Source: Phycisphaera mikurensis NBRC 102666
Lineage (GTDB): Bacteria > Planctomycetota > Phycisphaerae > Phycisphaerales > SM1A02
DNA length: 36,092 nt
Direction of reading: 5' to 3'
Assembly: GCA_945877905.1 (NCBI GenBank)
Contig: CAMDUT010000006.1
Span: 1 to 36,092 of the forward strand
Of this stretch, positions 25,723 to 34,673 are shown one piece after another. A model generated the notes under the pieces. It did not search any database. It was not told the origin of the DNA and saw only the letters and a program-made list of their open reading frames with translations. Each line of letters starts with the position of its first letter. Within the stretch, counting starts at the first letter, position 1. A program made the translations under genes and the position numbers.

Positions 25723-27651
25723 ATGCAGAACCGATTCGGCGTCAAGGACTTCCTGTTCCTGGTCGTGCTCCTGGCCACGCTCGGCAGCGTCTGGCTGTCG
25801 ATGGTCCAGAAGACGCGCATGGAGCTCGCGCAGGGCGAGATGAAGTCGAAGCTCGCCGAGATCGAGCAGCAGGTCGCGCAGCTCGGGCGCACGCTCGAGC
25901 GCGGGGTCGGGGTGCTGCCGCCGCCGGCGGGATCCGCCGGCGGCTCCACGGCCTCGGCCGCCCCGTCCGGCCCGGCCGCGTGGGCACGCCCGGGCGTCAA
26001 GGTCGAATCGTGGCCCGCGCCGCACCCGGCCACCGACCCCGGGTCGATCCCCGGCTTCGCCGTGGGCGGCGAGTTCACCGAGCTCTTCGAGGCCCAGCCG
26101 GCGAAGCTGACCCCGTACATCTCGGCGGACGTCTACTCGACGCGCGTCCTCGACCGGGTGTGCGAGGGCCTCGGGTCGTTCAACCCGAAGACGCTCAAGA
26201 TGGAGGGCGCGCTCGCCGACGGCTGGCAGGTCGATCCCGAGGGCCTGTGGATCCGCGCGCACATCAACCCCCGCGCGCGGTTCAGCGACGGGCAGCCCGT
26301 GACGGCCGAGGACGTGCGCTGGACGAACCTCGACTTCATCGCCAACCCGCTCATCGAGGCCGAGCGCGCGCGCAGCACGCAGGACAACCTCAAGGACGTG
26401 AAGGTGATCGACGAGCGGACCGTCGAGTTCGTGTTCAAGGAGCCGCTCTTCACGAACACGCTCATCGCGTTCGGCAACCCCGTGCTGCCGAAGCACTACT
26501 ACGCGAGGTTCGAGCCGGGCCAGGTCAACCAGGCGACGGGCCTCCTGATGGGGAGCGGCCAGTTCCGCATGGAGCGGCTCCCGAACGGCCCGGACCAGCT
26601 CGACGCGCAGTGGACGCCCGGCCAGGACATCGTGCTCGTGCGCAACGAGCAGTACTGGGCCGAGAAGCCCTCGCTCGACCGGATGCGGTTCAAGACCATC
26701 AAGGACGACCTCGGGCGCCTCGTCGCCTATCGCAACGGCGAGGGCTCGATGATGCTGCCCACCTCGCCGCAGTTCAACGCCGTGCTGCGCGACGAGCCCG
26801 ACTTCGAGAAGACGACGTACGCGCTCAAGTGGACGAACATGCGCTGCGGCTACAGCTTCATCGCGTGGCAGTGCGGCCCGCGCAACGGCAAGCCCACGCC
26901 CTTCGCGGACACGCGCGTCCGGCGGGCCATGACCATGCTCCTCGACCGCGAGCGCATGATCCGCGACATCTGGGACGGAATCGGTTCCGTCTCGAAGGGT
27001 CCCGTGAACCCCGAGAGCCCCGGCAGCAACCCGGGCGTCAAGCCGCTGCCGTTCGACCCCGAGGCCGCGAAGGCGCTGCTCGCCGAGGCGGGCTGGAAGG
27101 ACCGCAACGGCGACGGCATCCTCGAGAACGAGCAGGGCGACGCGTTCACGTTCGAATACACCTACGCGACCGGCGGCGAGATCTCCGAGCGCATCGCGCG
27201 CTTCGTGAAGGACAGCTACGCGAAGGCCGGCATCGTGATGAAGACGCGCCCGGTGGACTGGAGCCGCTACCAGGAGCTCCTGAAGCTGCGCGACTTCGAC
27301 GCGATCACGCTCGCGTGGGGCTCGAACGCCCCCGAGAGCGACCCGCGCCAGATCTGGCACTCCGAGAGCACGAAGGAGGGCGGCGACAACTTCACGCAGT
27401 GGAGGAGCGCGCGCGCCGACGAGCTCATCGAGAAGGGCCGGCGCACCATGGACGAGGCCGCGCGCATGGCCGTGTGGCGCGAGTTCGAGGCGTGCGTCGC
27501 CGAGGACCAGCCGTACACGTTCATCCGCGTCGCGCCCTGGCTGCGCTTCGTGAAGCGCGACTTCGGCAACGTGAACACGTACAAGACGGGGCTGCAGCCG
27601 GAGGAGTTCTTCCGGATGGGCACGGCCGCCGCGACCACCCCGGCGAACTGA
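25723..27651 (+). CDS. Peptide ABC transporter substrate-binding protein (SBP family 5), membrane-anchored by an N-terminal TM and coiled coil
   Basis: ALADGWQVDPEGLWIRAHINPRARFSDGQPVTAEDVRWTNLDFI, YYARFEPGQ, PDQLDAQWTPGQDIVLVRNEQYW, FADTRVRRAMTMLLDRERMI; N-terminus KDFLFLVVLLATLGSVWLSMVQKTRMELAQGEMKSKLAEIEQQVAQLGRTLE. Confidence 0.9.
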   Translation: MQNRFGVKDFLFLVVLLATLGSVWLSMVQKTRMELAQGEMKSKLAEIEQQVAQLGRTLERGVGVLPPPAGSAGGSTASAAPSGPAAWARPGVKVESWPAPHPATDPGSIPGFAVGGEFTELFEAQPAKLTPYISADVYSTRVLDRVCEGLGSFNPKTLKMEGALADGWQVDPEGLWIRAHINPRARFSDGQPVTAEDVRWTNLDFIANPLIEAERARSTQDNLKDVKVIDERTVEFVFKEPLFTNTLIAFGNPVLPKHYYARFEPGQVNQATGLLMGSGQFRMERLPNGPDQLDAQWTPGQDIVLVRNEQYWAEKPSLDRMRFKTIKDDLGRLVAYRNGEGSMMLPTSPQFNAVLRDEPDFEKTTYALKWTNMRCGYSFIAWQCGPRNGKPTPFADTRVRRAMTMLLDRERMIRDIWDGIGSVSKGPVNPESPGSNPGVKPLPFDPEAAKALLAEAGWKDRNGDGILENEQGDAFTFEYTYATGGEISERIARFVKDSYAKAGIVMKTRPVDWSRYQELLKLRDFDAITLAWGSNAPESDPRQIWHSESTKEGGDNFTQWRSARADELIEKGRRTMDEAARMAVWREFEACVAEDQPYTFIRVAPWLRFVKRDFGNVNTYKTGLQPEEFFRMGTAAATTPAN

Positions 27652-27669
27652 ACCGACCCGCGCGGACCG

Positions 27670-29190
27670 ATGGTCTCCTACCTCGCCAGACGCCTCGCCT
27701 TCATGGTCCCGACGGTCCTGGGGATCACGTTGATGGTGTTCTGCCTGCTGGCCTACGCGCCGGGCGGCATCGGTGCGGGGCTCGCGGTCTCGGGCGGGCA
27801 GATGAGCGACACCAGCAAGGTCGCCCAGATGCAGGCCTACCTCGAGGACCGCTACGGCCTCAACGACTGGGTGATCGTGCAGTACGGGCGGTGGCTGTCG
27901 CGCATCTCGCCCGTGAAGTTCGGCGAGCGCGACCTGCGCACGCCGTCGGGCGAGCGCGTGGCGCCCCCGCGCGCGATCGACGACCCGCCGCTCGCCGCGG
28001 CGTTCCCGACGCCCGCGGTGCCCGTCGACGCGTTCGAGCCCGCGGCCGGCGACGACCTGGTCGCGCAGTTCAAGAAGCTGCAGCGCGACGCCGAGGGCAC
28101 CCGCCGCGAGTACGTCGGGAGCGTCCGGCTCTTCCGCGACGCGCTCGCCGACTGGGCGCGCGCGCAGGGGCCGGCCATGGCGGGCCGCCTCGACGCCAAG
28201 GGCTCGGCCGACCCCGGCCGGTTCGAGGGCGTCGCGATCGACCCGGCGTCGCCCGGGTACGCGAAGCTGCGGGCCGCCGCGGACGCGATGCACGCGAAGT
28301 GGGTCGCCGCGCGTCGCGCGCAGGCGCTCGCGCTCGCGGCGTTCCGCGCGGGGCCGTACCCCAAGAGCGGGATCCCGCTGGTGCCGGGACTGGTGTCGCT
28401 CGACACGCCGGACCTCGGGGTCGCCTTCAGCAAGAACCGCCCGGTGTGGGACCTGATCGCCGCGGCGCTGCCGGTGACGCTCCTCATCAACCTGATCGCG
28501 TTCCCGATCTCGTACCTGATCGCCGTGCCCACGGGCGTGCTCGCGAGCGTGCGGCGCGGGGGCTGGTTCGACGTCCTGAGCGGCTTCCTGTACCTCTCGC
28601 TCTACTCGGTGCCCACGGTGCTCGCGGGCGTCTTCGCGATCGGGTTCCTCGCGAACCGGCAGTACCTGGGATGGTTCCCGGTGAGCGGGCTGCACGAGAG
28701 CGGCGCCGAGGCGTTCACGTTCCTGCCGCACGCGGACGCGGCCGGCACGTGGCACCGCGGGTACCTCGTGGACACCCTGTGGCACGTCGCGCTCCCGGTG
28801 CTGTGCCTGGTGTACGGGTCGTTCGCCGTGCTCTCGAAGCAGACGCGCGCGTCGATGCTCGACAACTTCAACGCCGACTACGTGCGCACCGCGAAGGCCA
28901 AGGGCGTGCCGCGCAAGGACGTGGTGCTCCGCCACGTGTTCCGCAACAGCCTGCTGCCCCTGATCACGATGTTCGTCGGCATCTTCCCGGCGATGCTCGC
29001 GGGCAGCGTGGTCATCGAGCGCATCTTCACGGTGCCCGGGATGGGCAGCCTCATCCTCGAGGCGATCGACCTGCGCGACCGCGAGATCATCCTGGCCAAC
29101 ACGTTCATGATCGCGTGCGTCAACCTGCTGGCGCTGCTCCTGGCCGACATCCTCTACGCGGCGGCCGACCCGCGGGTGAGCTATGAGTGA
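27670..29190 (+). CDS. Peptide ABC transporter permease (DppB/OppB-like) with ~160-aa insertion in the first periplasmic loop
   Basis: MVSYLARRLAFMVPTVLGITLMVFCLLAYAPG; DLGVAFSKNRPVWDLIAAALPVTLLI; DYVRTAKAKGVPRKDVVLRHVFRNSLLPLITMFVGIFPAMLAGSVVIERIFTVPGMGSLILEAI. Confidence 0.92.
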   Translation: MVSYLARRLAFMVPTVLGITLMVFCLLAYAPGGIGAGLAVSGGQMSDTSKVAQMQAYLEDRYGLNDWVIVQYGRWLSRISPVKFGERDLRTPSGERVAPPRAIDDPPLAAAFPTPAVPVDAFEPAAGDDLVAQFKKLQRDAEGTRREYVGSVRLFRDALADWARAQGPAMAGRLDAKGSADPGRFEGVAIDPASPGYAKLRAAADAMHAKWVAARRAQALALAAFRAGPYPKSGIPLVPGLVSLDTPDLGVAFSKNRPVWDLIAAALPVTLLINLIAFPISYLIAVPTGVLASVRRGGWFDVLSGFLYLSLYSVPTVLAGVFAIGFLANRQYLGWFPVSGLHESGAEAFTFLPHADAAGTWHRGYLVDTLWHVALPVLCLVYGSFAVLSKQTRASMLDNFNADYVRTAKAKGVPRKDVVLRHVFRNSLLPLITMFVGIFPAMLAGSVVIERIFTVPGMGSLILEAIDLRDREIILANTFMIACVNLLALLLADILYAAADPRVSYE

Positions 29191-30693
29191 CAGGACGCCC
29201 GCATCCCCCGCCGCGCCCGCGGCCATCTCCGGCATCGACGTGATGCGCGGGGTGGGCGCCGTGCGCGCGAAGGGCTTCTGGGCCGATGCCTGGGGCCGCG
29301 TGCTGTCCCGCCGCGGCGCGGTCTTCGGGATCGCGTGGATCTCGGTGGTCGCGTTCTTCGCGGTGTTCGCGCCCTTCGTCGCGAACGCGCATCCCTACAC
29401 GCTGGTGCGCGTCGCCGCCGACGGCGCGGCGGTGCGCGAGTGGCCGCTCTTCGCCAACCTGACGCCGACCGACATCCTGCTGGTCGCCGGCGCGCTCGTG
29501 GGGCTGCCGTGGGTCTTCCTCGGGACGCGGAAGCTCACGCGCGCGCAGCGCCTCGGGATGCTCGTCGTCGCGGCGCTCCAGTGCGGCGCGGTGGTGGTGC
29601 TCGGAGGCGCGCTCCTCGCATGGGCGCAGGGCGCGGACCGCGCGGAATGGCTCAAGGACCTCGCGCGCGGCGCGGCCGGGCCGTGGCTCGTCGTCGGCGG
29701 GGTGTCGGCGTTCGCGACGGCGCTCGCGGTCGCGGTGCCGTCGGTCGACTCGCGCGCGCGCCGCCTTGCCACCGGAGTCGCGGTCGGGCTCCTGGCCCTC
29801 GTGGTCACGGCGGGCGCCGGCGGGTCGTCGCTCGTCAACTTCGAGCGCTACCTCGACGACGAGCGCTCGGGCGCCGTGCGCGACGTCGCGTGGGCGCCCG
29901 TCCCGTGGTCGCCGCAGTACACGCGCAGCGACATGGTGGCCGTGCCTCCCGGCACGAAGGTCGCCGACTGGGGCCGGATGGGCGAGTTCAAGGGCACCGC
30001 GTTCGGCGGGCGCCGCGTGCTGCTCGGCACCGACGCGCTCGGCGGCGACGTGCTCTCGCAGATGATGTGGGCGTGCCGGCTGTCGATCTCGATCGGCATC
30101 GTGTCGACCGGGCTCTCGGTGGCGATCGGCGTCACGATCGGCGCCGTCATGGGCTACTTCGGCGGCAAGGTCGACCTGTTCCTCTTCCGGGTGGTCGAGA
30201 TCTTCATGGCGGTGCCGGTGCTCTTCCTGCTGATCGTCGCGGCGGGCGTCCTGCCGCGCGACACCTACGTCATGATGGCCATCATCGGGTGCTTCAGCTG
30301 GACCGGCGCCGCGCGCTTCACGCGCGCCGAGTTCCTGAAGCTCCGCAACCAGGACTTCGTGCAGGCCGCACGAGCGAACGGGCTGCCCGTCTCCAAGATC
30401 CTCTTCCGCCACATGCTGCCCAACGGCGTGACGCCCGTGCTGGTCGACGCGAGCTTCGCGATCGCCGCGGCCATCACGGTCGAGGCGACGCTCAGCTACC
30501 TCGGGCTCGGTCCCGACGGGCAGGCCTCGTGGGGCAAGCTCCTCTCGAGCGCCACCGCGGCCACGGGCACCTTCGTGTGGTGGCTCGCGGTGTTCCCGGG
30601 CGCCGCCATCTTCCTCTCGGTGCTCAGCTACAACCTGCTCGGAGAGGCCATGCGCGACGCGATCGACCCCAAGCTCAGGAAGGCGGCCCACTG

Positions 30694-30694
<1 letters not shown>
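29183..30694 (+). CDS. Peptide ABC transporter permease (DppC/OppC-like), second copy, with long N-terminal multi-TM insertion
   Basis: LLGTDALGGDVLSQMMWACRLSISIGIVSTGLSVAIGVTIGAVMGYFGGKVDLFLFRVVEIFMAVPVLFL; QAARANGLPVSKILFRHMLPNGVTPVLVDASFAIAAAITVEATLSYLGLGPDGQASWGKLL. Confidence 0.92.
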
Positions 30695-31752
<1,058 letters not shown>

Positions 31753-31783
31753 GCGCGGGGCACGCGGCGAGGCGCGGCGCGCC

Positions 31784-31789
31784 TATCGT
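31784..31789 (+). promoter_or_regulatory. Candidate leaderless -10 element (TATCGT) for bcp
   Basis: GCCTATCGT-TGGCCCC-ATG, exactly 7 nt to the start codon. Confidence 0.4.
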
Positions 31790-31796
31790 TGGCCCC

Positions 31797-32408
31797 ATGG
31801 CGCCCATCGAAGTCGGCCGCAAGGCCCCCGCGTTCTCCGCTCCCGACCAGTCGGGCACCCGCCGCACGCTGAGGGAATTCGCGGGCCGGCCGCTGGTCCT
31901 CTACTTCTATCCGAAGGACGACACCCCGGGCTGCACGGTCGAGGCGTGCTCGTTCCGGGATGCCTGGGCGCGGTTCCGCAAGGCCGGCGCCGACGTGCTC
32001 GGCGTCAGCCCGGACGGCGCCGCGAGCCACGGGAAGTTCATCGGGAAGTTCCGGCTGCCGTTCGCGCTGCTCGCCGACGAACCCGCGGGGGCGAAGCCGC
32101 CCGCCATCTGCTCGGCGTACGGAACGTGGGTCGAGAAGTCGATGTACGGCAAGAAGTACATGGGCGTCGCCCGCACCACGTACGTCATCGGGCCCGACGG
32201 GAAGGTGGCCGCCCGCTTCGACAAGGTGACCCCCGAGGGCCACGCCGACGAGGTGCTCGCGGCGATCGCGGCGCTAGGCTCCCCGCCATGCAAGGCCACG
32301 CCGTCGAAGTCCGGTTCAAGCGCCTCCGCGCGGGCGCCCAGGTCCCCGCGTACCAAAGCCTCCACGCGGCGGGCCTCGACCTCCACGCGTGCCTCGAAGC
32401 GCCGATGA
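31797..32408 (+). CDS. bcp: Thioredoxin-dependent peroxiredoxin (Bcp/PrxQ) with anomalous C-terminal extension overlapping dut
   Basis: LYFYPKDDTPGCTVEACSFRDAW with C-X4-C; family-like end near ADEVLAAIAAL, after which the frame continues ~46 aa (GSPPCKATPSKSGSSASARAPRSPRTK...) into the dut gene. Confidence 0.88.
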   Translation: MAPIEVGRKAPAFSAPDQSGTRRTLREFAGRPLVLYFYPKDDTPGCTVEACSFRDAWARFRKAGADVLGVSPDGAASHGKFIGKFRLPFALLADEPAGAKPPAICSAYGTWVEKSMYGKKYMGVARTTYVIGPDGKVAARFDKVTPEGHADEVLAAIAALGSPPCKATPSKSGSSASARAPRSPRTKASTRRASTSTRASKRR

Positions 32409-32737
32409 CGCTGGCGCCGGGCGACATCGCGATGGTGCCGTGCGGGTTCGCCATGGCGATCCCGCACGGGTTCGAGGCGCAGGTGCGCCCGCGCAGCGGG
32501 CTGTCGACGAAGTTCGGCATCTCCATGCCGAACGCGCCGGGCACGGTCGATTCGGACTATCGCGGCGAGATGATGGTGCCGCTCATCAACCTCGGTCGCG
32601 CCGCCTTCACCGTCGAGCACGGGATGCGCGTGGCGCAGATGGTGGTCGCGCCGGTCGCCCGCGCCCTGGTGCGCGAGGTCGACGAACTCGACGGGACGGA
32701 GCGCGGGCAGGGCGGGTTCGGCAGCACGGGGCGGTGA
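32288..32737 (+). CDS. dut: dUTP diphosphatase
   Basis: VPAYQSLHAAGLDLHACL, RPRSGLSTKFGI, NAPGTVDSDYRGEMMVPLINL, HGMRVAQMVVAPV, RGQGGFGSTGR: all five trimeric dUTPase motifs. Confidence 0.95.
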   Translation: MQGHAVEVRFKRLRAGAQVPAYQSLHAAGLDLHACLEAPMTLAPGDIAMVPCGFAMAIPHGFEAQVRPRSGLSTKFGISMPNAPGTVDSDYRGEMMVPLINLGRAAFTVEHGMRVAQMVVAPVARALVREVDELDGTERGQGGFGSTGR

Positions 32738-32763
32738 GCCGGGGGCGGCCCGCTCGGAACCCC

Positions 32764-32769
32764 TATCAT
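32764..32769 (+). promoter_or_regulatory. Candidate leaderless -10 element (TATCAT) for the DegT-family gene
   Basis: CCCTATCAT-CCTCGGA-ATG, exactly 7 nt to the start codon. Confidence 0.45.
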
Positions 32770-32776
32770 CCTCGGA

Positions 32777-33967
32777 ATGGCAACGATGACCGCCCGCGAG
32801 GTGAACGTCCCCCTCCTGGACCTCAAGGCCCAGTACGCCACCATCCGCAAGGAGGTCGAGCCGGTCGTGCTCGAGGTGTGCGAGAGCCAGTACTTCATCG
32901 GCGGCCCGAAGATCGACCAGCTCGAGAAGGAGGTGGCGGCGTACTGCTCGGCGAAGCACGCGATCGGCTGCGCCAACGGGTCCGACGCCATCCTGCTCGC
33001 GCTGCAGGCCCTCGACGTGGGCCCCGGCGACGAGGTGATCCTGCCGACCTTCACGTTCTTCGCCACCGCCGGCAGCGTCCACCGGCTCGGCGCCCGGCCC
33101 GTCTTCGTCGATATCGACCCGGTCACCTACAACGTGTGCCCTGCGTCCATCGAGCAGGCCTTCGGGTGCCACGCGAAGGTCAAGTGCCTGATGCCGGTGC
33201 ACCTCTTCGGCCAGGCCGCGGACCTCGACGCCGTGATGGCGATCGCGAAGGCGCGCGGGCTCACCGTGGTCGAGGACTGCGCGCAGGCGATCGGCACCGA
33301 GGACGTCCACGGCCGCCGGGTGGGCAGCGTCGGCGACATCGGGACGTACAGCTTCTTCCCGTCGAAGAACCTCGGCGGCTTCGGCGACGGCGGCATCATG
33401 GCCACCAACTCCGACGCCTTGGCCGCGCGCATGAAGCGCCTGCGCAACCACGGCATGGAGCCGAAGTACTACCACCACGAGATCGGCATGAACTCGCGCC
33501 TCGACGCGCTGCAGGCCGCGGTGCTCAGCATCAAGCTGCGGCACCTCGACGCGTGGAGCGCCGCGCGCCAGGCGAACGCCCGTTGGTACGACGAGTTCCT
33601 CCGCGGCCACGGCGCGGCCGACAGCTCGCAGCCGGTCGACTCCGGCGGGCTGCCGATCCGGTTCCCGAAGGCCCCCGCCAAGGGCCGGCACATCTACAAC
33701 CAGTACGTGGTGCGCGTGCCCGCGGGGATCCGCGACGCCGTGCGCGACGAGCTCGCGAAGCGGAAGATCGGCACCGAGATCTACTACCCGCTCTGCCTGC
33801 ACATGCAGGAGTGCTTCAAGTCGCTCGGCTACACGCCGGGCATCTTCCCGCACGCCGAGCGCGCGGCGAAGGAGGTGATCGCGATCCCGATCTACGGTGA
33901 GCTCACCGACGAGCAGCGCCTGTGGACGGCCGAGAGCCTGGTGGACGCGGTGAAGCGGCTCGCCTGA
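32777..33967 (+). CDS. DegT/DnrJ/EryC1/StrS family PLP-dependent aminotransferase (nucleotide-sugar aminotransferase)
   Basis: NVPLLDLKAQYATI, YFIGGPKIDQLEKEVAAYC, ANGSDAILLALQAL, DEVILPTFTFFATAGSV, VVEDCAQAIG, GTYSFFPSKNLGGFGDGG, LRNHGMEPKYYHHEIGMNSRLDALQAAVL. Confidence 0.94.
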   Translation: MATMTAREVNVPLLDLKAQYATIRKEVEPVVLEVCESQYFIGGPKIDQLEKEVAAYCSAKHAIGCANGSDAILLALQALDVGPGDEVILPTFTFFATAGSVHRLGARPVFVDIDPVTYNVCPASIEQAFGCHAKVKCLMPVHLFGQAADLDAVMAIAKARGLTVVEDCAQAIGTEDVHGRRVGSVGDIGTYSFFPSKNLGGFGDGGIMATNSDALAARMKRLRNHGMEPKYYHHEIGMNSRLDALQAAVLSIKLRHLDAWSAARQANARWYDEFLRGHGAADSSQPVDSGGLPIRFPKAPAKGRHIYNQYVVRVPAGIRDAVRDELAKRKIGTEIYYPLCLHMQECFKSLGYTPGIFPHAERAAKEVIAIPIYGELTDEQRLWTAESLVDAVKRLA

Positions 33968-33979
33968 GCGCGCCCGGCG

Positions 33980-34660
33980 TCACCGCGCGAGCGCTTCGAG
34001 GCCCGTGAGGCCGATCGGCTCGCGCGCGTGGAACGGCTCGCCGGTCGCGGTGCCGATGCGGCTCCCGAAGTACGTGCCGGCCGCGTCGAGCCACTCGACC
34101 ACGTGCCGGTTGCGCTCGTTCTCCACGAACTGACTGCGGTACGCGAGCACCGCCTCGCGCTTGCGCGCGGCGAAGCCCGTGGTGTCGACGACGAACGAGG
34201 GCTGCGGCACCGTGCGCAGGTGCGTCGCCCAGTAGTGAAAGAGCCACTTCGCGTGCCATGGTTCGCCGGGCAGGTCGGTCTTCGTCAGCTTCGCGTCGAA
34301 GCGCGCGTCCTCGACGATGCGCGTGCCGGCCACGTGGTCGGGGTGCGCGTCCTCGGGGTGCGGGACGAAGATGACGTCCGGGCGGAAGCGGCGGATCTCC
34401 GCGGCCACGAGGTGCCGTGCCGCCACGGAGTGCACCAGCTCGCGGTTCGGGAGCCCCAGCGTCACGCGCTCGGCGCCGAGGATGCGTGCGGCCTCGGCGG
34501 CCTCCGCCGCGCGCCGCTCGCGCGTGCCATGGGGCGTGGGTTCGCCGTCGGTGAGGTCGAGGAGCAGCACGCGGTGCCCGGCCGACGCGAGGCGCGCGAT
34601 GGTGCCTCCCATGCCGAGCTCCTGGTCATCCGGGTGCGGGCCTGCGACGAGGACGTTCAT
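33980..34660 (-). CDS. PIG-L/LmbE-family deacetylase (BshB1-like)
   Basis: MNVLVAGPHPDDQELGMGGTIARLASAGHRVLLLDLTDGEPTPHGT; PDVIFVPHPEDAHPDHVAGTRIVEDARFDAKL. Confidence 0.9.
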   Translation of the reverse strand: MNVLVAGPHPDDQELGMGGTIARLASAGHRVLLLDLTDGEPTPHGTRERRAAEAAEAARILGAERVTLGLPNRELVHSVAARHLVAAEIRRFRPDVIFVPHPEDAHPDHVAGTRIVEDARFDAKLTKTDLPGEPWHAKWLFHYWATHLRTVPQPSFVVDTTGFAARKREAVLAYRSQFVENERNRHVVEWLDAAGTYFGSRIGTATGEPFHAREPIGLTGLEALAR

Positions 34661-34667
34661 GCGAAGG

Positions 34668-34673
34668 AGCCTA
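34668..34673 (-). promoter_or_regulatory. Candidate leaderless -10 element (TAGGCT) for the PIG-L gene; contains the upstream TAG stop codon
   Basis: Minus strand CGCTAGGCT-CCTTCGC-ATG, exactly 7 nt to the start codon. Confidence 0.45.

Noticed and set aside
25561-29235. 1224-aa minus-strand ORF across the ABC transporter genes
   Set aside because: Complementary-frame artefact of the conserved SBP and DppB coding sequences; composition dominated by R, A, V, H, E, D.
31907-33853. 648-aa minus-strand ORF opposite bcp, dut and the DegT gene
   Set aside because: Antisense to three recognised genes; no protein-like motif.
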